Assembly (NCBI RefSeq): GCF_050750585.1
Contig: NZ_JBOJLM010000004.1
Coordinates: forward strand, 124,001-188,000
Length of the DNA stretch: 64,000 bases
Reading direction: 5' to 3'
Source: Salinimicrobium sp050750585
Lineage (GTDB): Bacteria; Bacteroidota; Bacteroidia; Flavobacteriales; Flavobacteriaceae
Shown here: positions 17,498 through 25,875 of the stretch, one piece after another
Layout of the letters: every line of letters starts with the position of its first letter
How positions within the stretch are numbered: the stretch's first letter is position 1
Translations under genes and position numbers: made by a program
The notes under the pieces: model-generated
What the model was told of the DNA's origin: nothing
The model's database searches: none
Seen by the model: the letters and a program-made list of their open reading frames with translations, nothing else

Positions 17498-18262
17498 TTA
17501 TTCCTCGTACCGATCCTCATTTTTTATTGTATTCATTTCAAGTAAAAGATCAGCAACTTGCTGAGTTACGGCATCAAAAAACCGCTTTCCTTTTTCTGCG
17601 GAAGCTTTCTTCGGATTTCCTATACCAGTATCTGCCGACACCATGTGCCACTTTCTTTCACTCCAGGCCCAGCCCTCTTTAATGGCGGTTAATTTCGACC
17701 TTTTTTCCTCTCCCGTTCCGGCTTCTTCAAGCGGAAGCACAAGTTCGGGCTTTAAATGCAGCATTAAACTTGTTTCCATTTCATCGGCGTGGTCTCCGGC
17801 TTCTTCAAAGAACTCCTTCCGGTCTACCGTCTGAAAAAAACTTGTGGTCACAAGTAGCATTTTTGGATACTTTGCTCCCACTTCCCTTAAAAGGGCTTTA
17901 AAATTATTTCCGCCGTGACCGTTTAACAACAGTAGTTTCTTGATTCCACTTCTGTTAAGCACTTCTATAAGATCATTAAGGATGGCCAGCTGTGTACTTG
18001 GGTATAAATTCATACAAAGCTCAACTTCTGTCTGCCCGGTATTCACCCCAAATGGAATATTTGGCAACACGAGCACCTTCCCTCCTGCTCTCCATGCTTT
18101 TTTAGCAGCTTCGGCAGCAATGGCCTCTATCTGATAATTATCTGTAGCATAAGGCAGGTGAAAATTGTGAGCTTCAGTAGCGCCCCAGGTGAGCACAGCC
18201 ACCTCAGTTTTTTGCTCTTTTATAGCTTTCCAGTTGGTTTCTGCCAGAATGTAAGGTCTCAT
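17498..18262 (-). CDS. Creatininase-family metal-dependent amidohydrolase
   Basis: The 254-residue protein has the creatinine amidohydrolase fold. Metal-site residues visible are Glu30, His32 and His35 (ATEAHNFHLP), Asp41, His116 (LNGHGGN) and the GDHADEMETS stretch with Glu161/Glu163. Family members open cyclic amides (creatinine), deformylate purine precursors or cleave peptides (MftE). Its ATG overlaps the MFS transporter stop (ATGA), so it is made with the sugar importer. Its place between sugar import and MurQ suggests an amide or lactam-cleaving step on an amino sugar, but no precise substrate can be assigned. True creatininase activity is unlikely in this context. Confidence 0.88.
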   Translation of the reverse strand: MRPYILAETNWKAIKEQKTEVAVLTWGATEAHNFHLPYATDNYQIEAIAAEAAKKAWRAGGKVLVLPNIPFGVNTGQTEVELCMNLYPSTQLAILNDLIEVLNRSGIKKLLLLNGHGGNNFKALLREVGAKYPKMLLVTTSFFQTVDRKEFFEEAGDHADEMETSLMLHLKPELVLPLEEAGTGEEKRSKLTAIKEGWAWSERKWHMVSADTGIGNPKKASAEKGKRFFDAVTQQVADLLLEMNTIKNEDRYEE

Positions 18263-19524
18263 GCCTTTCTAATTTTGTGTCCTGCAATTGCATAGTAAAG
18301 AATGAACAAATAAAGTGGTACCGCTATCCAATATGCAGATTGTTTGTCCATTGCTTCTGCCAAACCGCCATAAGCAAGAGGAATAATAGCACCGCCGGCA
18401 ATTCCCATTACAAGCAGGGATGAAACGGCTTTTGTAAGTTTCCCTACATCTGCCAGTGCCAAAGGCCATATTGCGGGCCACATTAAAGAATTTGCTAATC
18501 CCAGTAGCGCGATAAAAGCTACCGACATAAAGCCAGAGGTGGAAATTGCACCCACAGTGAACACTATTCCCAGAATAGCGCAAACTTTCAATGCATTTTC
18601 CTGTTTTATATACTTCGGAATAGCCACGATTCCTATAAGATAACCAATAATCATGGCAGCCATAGTTCCTGTAGTAAAGCCTTTAGCTGTTTCAAAATCA
18701 AATCCCTGGAAAATTCCGTAGTCAATGATGGTATCAACAGCGATAACTTCAACACCCACATATATAAAAAGCGTAATCACACCCAATATGGCGTGCGGAT
18801 AGTCGGTAATCTTCTTAGAATTTTTCTGAAGAGCGTTAGCATCGTCTTCATCTTCGGCCTCAACTTCAGGAAGACTTGATTTATAAACCCAGAGCGCCAA
18901 AGCGAGCAACACGATGATAATACCAATATAAGGAGGAATTACACGAAGTGCCATTGCATCTAGGGCAGCTTCATCTGTAGTTCCGGCAAGTACTTCAGCT
19001 TTATCGAGCTGAAGGAAAACTCCAATGAGAATTGGCGCTATGGCACCTGCAAGCTTGTTACAAATTCCCATGATGCTAATTCGTTTTGCAGCACTCTCTG
19101 CCGGCCCAACAATAGTTACATAAGGATTTACTGCCGTTTGAAGAATTGCCAGTCCTCCACCCATCACGAACAAGCCCAGTAAAAAGACCAGGTAAGTTCG
19201 GCTCATTGCCGCCGGAATGAACAGTACGGCTCCAAGGGCCATTACTCCCAAAGCTACCGACATTCCTTTTTTGAATCCGAAATGATTAAGGGTCCTGGTA
19301 GAGATAGGTGCCATGACCACATAAGCGATGTAAAAAGCAAAGGTCACAAAGTAAGCCTGAAAGGTGGTGAGCTCACAAGCAATCTTGAGATATGGAATCA
19401 AAAGAGCATTTAACCAGGTAACAAATCCAAAAATAAAGAAGAGTGCCCCAATAATGATTATTGAACGGGTGGCGCCGGAATCGTTAGCAGCTGCCGAGGT
19501 TTTGTTTTGAGTAGTTTTAGCCAT
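18259..19524 (-). CDS. Fucose-permease-type (FHS) sugar MFS transporter
   Basis: The 421-residue inner-membrane protein has 12 predicted transmembrane segments and belongs to the FHS branch of MFS (FucP, glucose/galactose transporters, NagP). Conserved features are FFIFGFVTWLNALLIPYLK in TM1 and the VNPYVTIVGP loop after TM4. NagP-like members import GlcNAc in proteobacteria, and a MurNAc or GlcNAc substrate would fit the adjacent ROK kinase and MurQ (inference). It is 31 nt downstream of the kinase gene and overlaps the creatininase-family gene. Confidence 0.92.
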   Translation of the reverse strand: MAKTTQNKTSAAANDSGATRSIIIIGALFFIFGFVTWLNALLIPYLKIACELTTFQAYFVTFAFYIAYVVMAPISTRTLNHFGFKKGMSVALGVMALGAVLFIPAAMSRTYLVFLLGLFVMGGGLAILQTAVNPYVTIVGPAESAAKRISIMGICNKLAGAIAPILIGVFLQLDKAEVLAGTTDEAALDAMALRVIPPYIGIIIVLLALALWVYKSSLPEVEAEDEDDANALQKNSKKITDYPHAILGVITLFIYVGVEVIAVDTIIDYGIFQGFDFETAKGFTTGTMAAMIIGYLIGIVAIPKYIKQENALKVCAILGIVFTVGAISTSGFMSVAFIALLGLANSLMWPAIWPLALADVGKLTKAVSSLLVMGIAGGAIIPLAYGGLAEAMDKQSAYWIAVPLYLFILYYAIAGHKIRKA

Positions 19525-19555
19525 AGGGAATTAAAATTAGTAGTAGTCAAGATTT

Positions 19556-20401
19556 TTAGGGTGCTTCAGCCAAAATTAATGCTGCAGCCCCCAAAAGGGC
19601 AATATTTAAAGTGTCTGAAGGTTTTACAAGCAGTTGCTCCCTCACCTTCTTAAAAGGAAAACTGTCTATTGTGGTTTGAAGCCCGGCTTCAAAAAATGGA
19701 AAAGCTTTACTTATAGATCCTCCCAGTAATACAGCTTGTGGCGAAAGAACATTTAAAATGAGCTTTATAGCATTACCAAGATGTGTCCCAAATTCTTCAA
19801 AAAGCAACAGGGCATCTTTATCTCCCGCCTGTGCCTTTTTAAAAGCCTCGTTTCCGGAAATGCCATGTGCTTTAAAAAATTTTCCGCTACAATAATCTTC
19901 CACTGTACCGTCGAGATAAGAAATACCGCCTATTTCCCCTGCACTTGAATATGCTCCGGAATACAATTGGTCGTGAATGATAATTCCGCAGCCAAATCCT
20001 GATCCCAACGTGACACCAACCATATTTTTAAAGGGTTTCCCCTCGCCAAACATTTTTTCGCCCATAGCGAAAACGTTTGCATCATTGGTCACACGAACGG
20101 GTTTATTGAAACGGCGCTCTAAAAAGTCTTTTAGGTGTACTTCTTTTAGAGAAGGGATGTTCAACAGATCGAAAAGAATGCCGTTCTGCTCATCGACCAG
20201 TCCCGGTACCCCTATACCTATTCCGTAGAAATCATTTCCGGCGACCTCTATGATTCCGGCGGAAAGTTCATCTAAAATTTGCTGTTTTGAAGCCGTTGAG
20301 GAGGTTGGGAAATCAGCTTCTTTAATTACCTGTGCATTTTGAACGACACCAATCCTGGTTTTAGTCGCTCCTATATCAATACCTATTGTTCTGTAATTCA
20401 T
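19556..20401 (-). CDS. ROK-family sugar kinase without the usual zinc site
   Basis: The 281-residue cytoplasmic protein has the ROK fold: the N-terminal phosphate loop GIDIGATKTR (7-16), catalytic Asp107 in VTNDANVF, and the sugar-binding GEIG at 155-158. The usual zinc motif (GEIGH followed by CxCGxxGC) is missing. The His position is Gly159 and only Cys171 remains. It probably phosphorylates MurNAc, GlcNAc or GlcN to feed MurQ; this is inference from context, as ROK kinases vary in substrate. It is the first gene of the minus-strand operon and has a 25-bp dyad about 120 nt upstream. It has no N-terminal HTH, so it is not a ROK repressor. Confidence 0.92.
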   Translation of the reverse strand: MNYRTIGIDIGATKTRIGVVQNAQVIKEADFPTSSTASKQQILDELSAGIIEVAGNDFYGIGIGVPGLVDEQNGILFDLLNIPSLKEVHLKDFLERRFNKPVRVTNDANVFAMGEKMFGEGKPFKNMVGVTLGSGFGCGIIIHDQLYSGAYSSAGEIGGISYLDGTVEDYCSGKFFKAHGISGNEAFKKAQAGDKDALLLFEEFGTHLGNAIKLILNVLSPQAVLLGGSISKAFPFFEAGLQTTIDSFPFKKVREQLLVKPSDTLNIALLGAAALILAEAP

Positions 20402-20522
20402 TGGAATTTATTACCGGCTATAGCCGCAATGAGTTCTTCCCGCCAAGCCTTAACAAGGAATTTTCCTTTAATTATGAAGGGAAGCTCTACAAAGAAGCTT
20501 TTTATTTTTAAAATATGCAAAT

Positions 20523-20547
20523 ACTTTTATAAAAAATTTATAAAAGT
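20523..20547. promoter_or_regulatory. Operator-like perfect dyad upstream of the ROK kinase operon
   Basis: Arms ACTTTTATAAA (20523-20533) and TTTATAAAAGT (20537-20547) are perfect inverted repeats with a 3-nt spacer. The same layout occurs upstream of susC. It lies in the 291-nt divergent gap between the ROK kinase and lepA, nearer the middle, 122 nt from the kinase start and about 84 nt before the lepA -7 box. Confidence 0.7.
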
Positions 20548-20570
20548 TATGCACAGAAAACCTGCTTCAT

Positions 20571-20589
20571 AAATGCCATTTTTGACACC
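20571..20589. repeat. Copy of dispersed AAATGCCATTTTTG motif
   Basis: The sequence AAATGCCATTTTTGACACC is, on the minus strand, GGTGTCAAAAATGGCATTT, identical to the segment beginning at 42655 in another gap. It is one of several intergenic copies of a CAAAAATGGCATTTTTG-like palindrome in this window. Confidence 0.45.
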
Positions 20590-20630
20590 CCGGTTGTCAG
20601 ATAATTTTTCTTTCCAGCCTTTAAAAAAAC

Positions 20631-20638
20631 TATATTTG
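20631..20638 (+). promoter_or_regulatory. Promoter -7 box for lepA
   Basis: TATATTTG is an exact Bacteroidota TAnnTTTG -7 box, 54 nt upstream of the lepA ATG. A weak -33 candidate (TTTCC, from 20611) lies about 16 nt before it. Confidence 0.55.
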
Positions 20639-20692
20639 TATCTTTTAAACAGAAAGGTTCTCTGCGAAGGAAAACTTTGTTGAAATTGATAT

Positions 20693-22489
20693 ATGAAGAA
20701 CATTCGGAATTTTTGCATTATAGCCCATATTGACCACGGAAAAAGCACGCTGGCCGATCGCTTATTGGATTCCACAGGATCTGTTACCGACAGGGAGAAG
20801 CAGGAGCAGCTGTTAGACAGTATGGATTTGGAGAGAGAAAGAGGAATTACCATTAAGAGCCATGCGATCCAAATGGATTACACCTATAAGGGCGAACAGT
20901 ATATTCTCAACCTTATTGACACTCCCGGCCACGTAGATTTCTCTTATGAAGTTTCACGGTCTATCGCTGCCTGTGAAGGAGCTTTACTGGTAGTTGACGC
21001 AGCACAGAGCATACAGGCACAAACAATTTCAAACCTGTACCTCGCGCTTGAAAATGACCTGGAGATTATCCCTGTGTTGAACAAGGTAGACCTGCCAAGT
21101 GCAAATCCTGAAGAAGTAACCGATGATATTGTAGACCTTTTAGGATGTGACCCATCTGATATTATTCCTGCCAGTGCAAAGACCGGACTTGGAATTACAG
21201 AAATTCTAGCCGCGATCATTGAACGTATTCCGCCACCTTCCGGAAAGGTAGATGCCCCTTTAAGAGCTTTGATATTTGATTCAGTTTATAACCCTTTCCG
21301 CGGTGTTGAAACTTATTTCCGTGTAATTAATGGTTCTATTAAAAAGGGACAGAACATCAAGTTTGTCGCCACCAATAAAGATTATTTTGCCGATGAAGTA
21401 GGTACTTTAAGACTGAAACAGTTTCCAAGACAGGAGATCAAGACCGGAGATGTAGGTTACCTCATCACCGGGATAAAAGAAGCTAAAGAAGTAAAGGTAG
21501 GGGACACCATCACCGATGCAAAAAACCCTACCACTGAAGCAGTACCGGGATTTGAAGACGTTAAACCTATGGTTTTCGCAGGTATATACCCTGTAGACAC
21601 CGAAGATTATGAAGACCTTCGGGCTTCTATGGAAAAACTTCAGCTCAACGATGCTTCCCTGGTTTTCACACCCGAAAGTTCTGCAGCACTGGGATTTGGT
21701 TTCCGATGCGGTTTCCTCGGAATGCTTCACCTGGAGATCATTCAGGAGCGTTTAGAGCGGGAATTTGACATGACTGTGATTACCACAGTTCCAAACGTTT
21801 CCTACCACGCATATACTCATAAGAACAGAGACCAGGTGATCCTGGTGAACAACCCGTCCGATCTTCCCGAACCTTCCAGTCTGGACAGGGTGGAAGAACC
21901 TTTTATTAAAGCTACCATCATTACAAAAGCCGATTTTGTTGGGCCTGTGATGTCCTTGTGTATCGAAAAACGCGGACAGATTACCAATCAAACCTATCTG
22001 ACTACAGATCGTGTGGAACTGTCTTTTGACATGCCGCTGGCAGAGATCGTATTTGACTTCTATGACAGGTTAAAAACAGTTTCTAAAGGTTATGCTTCTT
22101 TTGATTATTCTCCAATAGGTATGAGAGCTTCCAAGCTTGTGAAGGTTGACGTATTACTCAACGGTAACGTAGTTGATGCACTTTCGGCTCTCTTGCACGT
22201 TGACAATGCTTATGATATTGGAAAGAAAATGTGTGAAAAGCTGAAGGAATTAATTCCAAGGCAACAGTTTGACATTCCTATTCAGGCAGCTATTGGGGCC
22301 AAGATCATTGCCCGTGAAACTGTAAAAGCACTTAGAAAAGACGTTACCGCAAAATGTTATGGAGGAGATATTTCCCGAAAAAGGAAACTTCTTGAAAAGC
22401 AGAAAAAAGGTAAGAAAAGAATGCGCCAGGTTGGAAACGTAGAAATTCCACAAGAAGCTTTTATGGCAGTGCTTAAGTTGAACGATTAG
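20693..22489 (+). CDS. lepA: Elongation factor 4 (LepA)
   Basis: The 598-residue translational GTPase acts on ribosomes. The G domain shows AHIDHGKST (P-loop), DTPGHVDF (G3) and NKVDLP (G4). The EF-G-like domains and the LepA-specific C-terminal domain, rich in Lys/Arg (GGDISRKRKLLEKQKKGKKR), are present. Length equals the family norm (about 595-600). It is transcribed away from the ROK operon and appears monocistronic. Confidence 0.98.
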   Translation: MKNIRNFCIIAHIDHGKSTLADRLLDSTGSVTDREKQEQLLDSMDLERERGITIKSHAIQMDYTYKGEQYILNLIDTPGHVDFSYEVSRSIAACEGALLVVDAAQSIQAQTISNLYLALENDLEIIPVLNKVDLPSANPEEVTDDIVDLLGCDPSDIIPASAKTGLGITEILAAIIERIPPPSGKVDAPLRALIFDSVYNPFRGVETYFRVINGSIKKGQNIKFVATNKDYFADEVGTLRLKQFPRQEIKTGDVGYLITGIKEAKEVKVGDTITDAKNPTTEAVPGFEDVKPMVFAGIYPVDTEDYEDLRASMEKLQLNDASLVFTPESSAALGFGFRCGFLGMLHLEIIQERLEREFDMTVITTVPNVSYHAYTHKNRDQVILVNNPSDLPEPSSLDRVEEPFIKATIITKADFVGPVMSLCIEKRGQITNQTYLTTDRVELSFDMPLAEIVFDFYDRLKTVSKGYASFDYSPIGMRASKLVKVDVLLNGNVVDALSALLHVDNAYDIGKKMCEKLKELIPRQQFDIPIQAAIGAKIIARETVKALRKDVTAKCYGGDISRKRKLLEKQKKGKKRMRQVGNVEIPQEAFMAVLKLND

Positions 22490-22523
22490 AATCGTTTAAC
22501 TTAAGTTAGTAGACTCTAGTTGG

Positions 22524-22534
22524 TAGACGGTAGT
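22524..22534 (+). repeat. Left inverted repeat flanking the four-helix-bundle pseudogene
   Basis: TAGACGGTAGT here has its exact reverse complement ACTACCGTCTA at 23109-23119. The pair brackets the broken S23-like gene. The surrounding GACTCTAGTTGG / GACTAAAGACTA text is of the low-complexity kind often seen near such genes in Bacteroidota (recollection, not tested). Confidence 0.45.
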
Positions 22535-22657
22535 AAAATTGGTAAAGAAATATTACTAATAATACAACTGCCTATTATTTTAGTCTTGTCTTTATGAGTC
22601 TTTTAAAGCTGTAGGTTATTAATTTTATGATCCTTAGATACATTAAATTAAGAATTT

Positions 22658-23026
22658 ATGCTATTCAAATTTGAAGACTTAAAAGTTTATTAGAAATCCC
22701 TGGATTTCATTGACCATGTCTATAAAATAACTGTCCAGTATCCTCAAGAGGAGCGTTACGGATTAACTTCCCAATTCAGGAGAGCTTCAACTTCTATAGC
22801 TTTAAACATAGCCGAAGGCTCCGGCAGTACAGATAAGGATTTCAACAAATATCTTCGTACGGCTTATAACTCCTTAAAAGAATGTGTAGTTTGCTCTACT
22901 GTCGCCTTTAGACAGGAATTTATCAGTAAAGAAGTTTATGAGAACCTGAGAAAAGAACTGGTAGAGATTTCAAAAATGATTGCTGGGCTTAGAAAATATC
23001 TCAACCGCGACAACCCAGAACATTGA
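22658..23026 (+). pseudogene. Four-helix-bundle (S23/IVP-like, TIGR02436) protein with in-frame amber stop
   Basis: Reading from the ATG at 22658 gives MLFKFEDLKVY, then a TAG at 22691-22693, then an uninterrupted frame to the TGA at 23024-23026 (122 codons in total). The downstream part has the family hallmarks: RASTSIALNIAEGSG, DFNKYLRTAYNSLKE and a C-terminal helix ending in LRKYLNR. Family members usually read LKVYQKSLDF, so the stop looks like a single CAG-to-TAG change. The rest of the frame is intact, which implies recent loss or readthrough. The family occurs as inserts in 23S rRNA genes, as lone genes, and as the Avd accessory protein of diversity-generating retroelements; no retroelement is present here. 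Confidence 0.8.
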
Positions 23027-23108
23027 TACTAGCCTGTGATATTTGAGCCCGGACACAAATTTTATAAATTTGTAGATCTCTAATCCGAAACGGTAGATAT
23101 TTCTACAG

Positions 23109-23119
23109 ACTACCGTCTA
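23109..23119 (-). repeat. Right inverted repeat flanking the pseudogene
   Basis: ACTACCGTCTA is the exact reverse complement of 22524-22534. It ends 20 nt before the yebC start. The gap between 23027 and 23138 otherwise holds no gene. Confidence 0.45.
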
Positions 23120-23138
23120 ATGACTAAAGACTAATTGA

Positions 23139-23897
23139 ATGGCCGGACATAGCAAATGGGCGAATATTAAACACCGCAAAGGAGCCCAGGATAAAAAACG
23201 AGCAAAACAATTCACTCGTGCGATCAAGGAAATCAGCGTAGCTGTTAAAGAAGGTGGAGGACCCGATCCTGAAGCCAATCCCGCACTTCGTAATGCAATT
23301 TCTAATGCCAAGGGAGTCAATATGCCTAAAGACACTATTGAGCGTGCTATAAAGAAGGCAAGTGGGGCAGAGGCCGACAATTTCGAACTTGTAACCTTTG
23401 AAGGCTATGGCCCCCATGGGATCGCCTTCTTTATTGAATGTACTACAGACAATACAAATCGTACTGTGGCTTCGGTAAGGTCGATCTTTTCTAAGAATGG
23501 AGGCAGCCTTGGCACCAACGGTTCCCTGGAGTTCCTTTTTGACAGGAAAGGTGTCTTCAGCATTGACCGCAAGTCTATAACCTCAAGCATGGAAGAATTC
23601 GAACTGGAACTCATAGAGGGAGGAGCCACCACCATAGAAAAAGAAGAGGATCTAATTTATGTATATACAGATTTTACCGATTTTGGTGCCATGAATGCCA
23701 AACTGGAAGAGTTAGGCGTGGAGCCAAAAAATGCAGGGCTCCAACGCATACCCCTAAATTCCGTAGAACTACCCGTAAAGGAAGCTGCTAAAATTATTGA
23801 ACTTACTGAAAAATTTGAAGAAGATGACGATGTTCAGGACGTCTACCACAACCTCGAATTAACCGATGAGCTTCTGGAGAAGATCAATAAAGATTAG
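23139..23897 (+). CDS. YebC/PmpR-family protein
   Basis: The 252-residue protein belongs to the YebC/PmpR/TACO1 family. It starts with the hallmark MAGHSKWANIKHRKGAQDKKR and contains NMPKDTIERAIKK and the GGSLGTNGSLEFLF region. Family members bind DNA as regulators or assist translation of difficult stretches such as polyproline on the ribosome. Length is normal (about 240-250). Its stop overlaps the stop of the convergent antiporter gene by 4 nt, and no terminator hairpin is visible, so the two transcripts probably overlap. Confidence 0.95.
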   Translation: MAGHSKWANIKHRKGAQDKKRAKQFTRAIKEISVAVKEGGGPDPEANPALRNAISNAKGVNMPKDTIERAIKKASGAEADNFELVTFEGYGPHGIAFFIECTTDNTNRTVASVRSIFSKNGGSLGTNGSLEFLFDRKGVFSIDRKSITSSMEEFELELIEGGATTIEKEEDLIYVYTDFTDFGAMNAKLEELGVEPKNAGLQRIPLNSVELPVKEAAKIIELTEKFEEDDDVQDVYHNLELTDELLEKINKD

Positions 23898-25774
23898 TTT
23901 TCACTTTCAAGTTTTTCTACTGTTTCTTCGTAGTTCTCTTCCTGTTCTTCTTCTTCCTTCTTGATCTTCTTACCTAGATAAACCAGTTGGTATCCGCTGC
24001 TAATTTCCACTTCTGAACTGTGAGATGGGATAATCCTTAATTCGCCGGTATCGGTCTTTACAAAAAGCGGAATAATGTCAGGATCGGTTTTAGATATTTC
24101 CAGTAAACCTTCATAATGCGCCCTGCTGTTGAGTACTACCTCATGAATGGTGGGATAGCTTCTGGCTACTTCAGTTAATTTAATATAATCATCGGTGTGA
24201 GAAAACAATCCTTCGGAAGGATTTGTCTCCGGATCATTCATTTCATCCGAAGAAATAAGCCTGAAAGAGCCTTTTTCCCCATACTGGTTGGTAAATTTGT
24301 TTATCGCAGTTTTATTGATGTCACTGTTACCGGTCATAGCCATGAGGTAACCTACATCATTGAGCTCAACATTGTTGAAAAGATCGTCTTCATAAACACT
24401 ACCTGCAATAGCATCAAGGCCAAGATCCTTCGCCTTCATAATGTTATCACCATTGTTATCCATCAGCACCACATGCCGATTATTGTCTTGCAGGTATTTA
24501 CCAATAAGCCTTGAAACAGAAGATGCGCCAATAATGAGGATTCCCTCTGCATCTTTTACAAATACTCCAACTAGTTTAGCAAAAATTCGTGCCGTGGTGG
24601 CATTGAGCAGTACAGAAAGTAATACAACCATAAAGACCAGCGGAGTGATATATTCGGCTCCCGGAACTCCTTCCCTGGCCAGTTTAAGCCCGAAAAGGGA
24701 AGCAATACCTGCCGCTACAATACCACGGGGCCCCACCCAGCTGATAAAGGCAATCTCATTGGCTTTAAGATTAGAACCGAGGGAACTCAGAATTACCCCA
24801 ATAGGCCGCACAATGAACACCACTACCCCAAACAACATAGCCGCTTTCCAGTTGTAAATGAGTAACAGGTCAGAGATTTCGATGTTTGCTGCAAGAAGAA
24901 TAAAGAGGATCGAAATGAGCAGTACGCTCAGAGACTCTTTAAAATAAAGCAGTTCCTTGATGTTTGGCAGGTTTTTGTTACCCATCACCATTCCCATGAC
25001 CACTACTGCTAAAAGTCCGCTCTCATGGGCAAAAGTATCGGCAAGTACAAATACCCCAAGTACCGTGGCCAGGGTGAAAACATTAAGCAGGTAATGAGGT
25101 ATTACGTTCCGTTTTATGAGCAGGGCCAGGATATGTGCGAAGGTGAAACCAAAGGTGAAACCAAATAGAATGATCTTCCCGAATTCTGTAAGCGCTGTAA
25201 TGGTAAAATCCTGCCCACCTTCAACGCGAATAAATTCGTACATCAAAACGGCAATTAAGGCACCAATAGGATCTATCAAAATTCCTTCCCATTTCAGGAT
25301 GGAAGAAACATGAGTTTTAAGAGGAATATTCCGAAGAATAGGTGCAATAACCGTAGGTCCTGTAACTATAATAAGGGACGAAAACAGGAAAGATATTTGC
25401 CACGAGAACCCGTAAATAAAATGTGCTGCAAGCCCGGCTCCAAAAAAGGTGACCACAACCCCCACACTTATAAGCTTCACGATAACGGGACCAATATTGC
25501 CCACCTCGCCACGCCTTAGGGTAAGACCTCCTTCAAAAAGAATGACCGCAATAGCCAGAGAAACGAAATAAAATAAGCTCTCCCCGGGAAATACACCTTC
25601 TTCCCCATTCCAAATAGGCTCGAGCCACTTTGTTCCGTCATGGGAAATTAAAGTGGAAAAAGGTCCCACAAAAAGGCCTATAAGGATAAGCGGGAGAATT
25701 GCCGGTGTCTTTGTTTTCCAGGCAACCCACTGCGCCAGTATTCCCAGGATAACTAAGCCTGCTAGTTCTAACAT
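23894..25774 (-). CDS. NhaP-type cation:proton antiporter with C-terminal RCK domain
   Basis: The 626-residue inner-membrane protein has about 12-13 transmembrane segments of the CPA1 Na+(K+)/H+ exchanger domain (about 1-395; FEGGLTLRRGEV is conserved). A cytoplasmic RCK/TrkA-N nucleotide-binding domain follows, starting near GILIIGASSVSR (about 407). A further RCK_C-like region and a Lys/Glu-rich acidic tail complete it. The RCK domain suggests gating by NAD(H) or a nucleotide. It is the first of three adjacent antiporters of different subtype. Ion specificity cannot be read from sequence. Confidence 0.93.
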   Translation of the reverse strand: MLELAGLVILGILAQWVAWKTKTPAILPLILIGLFVGPFSTLISHDGTKWLEPIWNGEEGVFPGESLFYFVSLAIAVILFEGGLTLRRGEVGNIGPVIVKLISVGVVVTFFGAGLAAHFIYGFSWQISFLFSSLIIVTGPTVIAPILRNIPLKTHVSSILKWEGILIDPIGALIAVLMYEFIRVEGGQDFTITALTEFGKIILFGFTFGFTFAHILALLIKRNVIPHYLLNVFTLATVLGVFVLADTFAHESGLLAVVVMGMVMGNKNLPNIKELLYFKESLSVLLISILFILLAANIEISDLLLIYNWKAAMLFGVVVFIVRPIGVILSSLGSNLKANEIAFISWVGPRGIVAAGIASLFGLKLAREGVPGAEYITPLVFMVVLLSVLLNATTARIFAKLVGVFVKDAEGILIIGASSVSRLIGKYLQDNNRHVVLMDNNGDNIMKAKDLGLDAIAGSVYEDDLFNNVELNDVGYLMAMTGNSDINKTAINKFTNQYGEKGSFRLISSDEMNDPETNPSEGLFSHTDDYIKLTEVARSYPTIHEVVLNSRAHYEGLLEISKTDPDIIPLFVKTDTGELRIIPSHSSEVEISSGYQLVYLGKKIKKEEEEQEENYEETVEKLESEN

Positions 25775-25875
25775 ATGTTATTTACTTTTGTATGGAAATT
25801 AGCCATAAAGTTAACTTTTTATGCGTTAACTGCAGAATCTCTAGATTTCAGTACGCCTTGTTTCTTCGGAAGAAG

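Noticed and set aside
511..20401. Locus as an ordinary cellulose or beta-glucan PUL because of GH9 and SusCD
   Set aside because: MurQ, NlpC/P60, dipeptide epimerase and GHL10 have no role in glucan use; GH9 alone is weak evidence.
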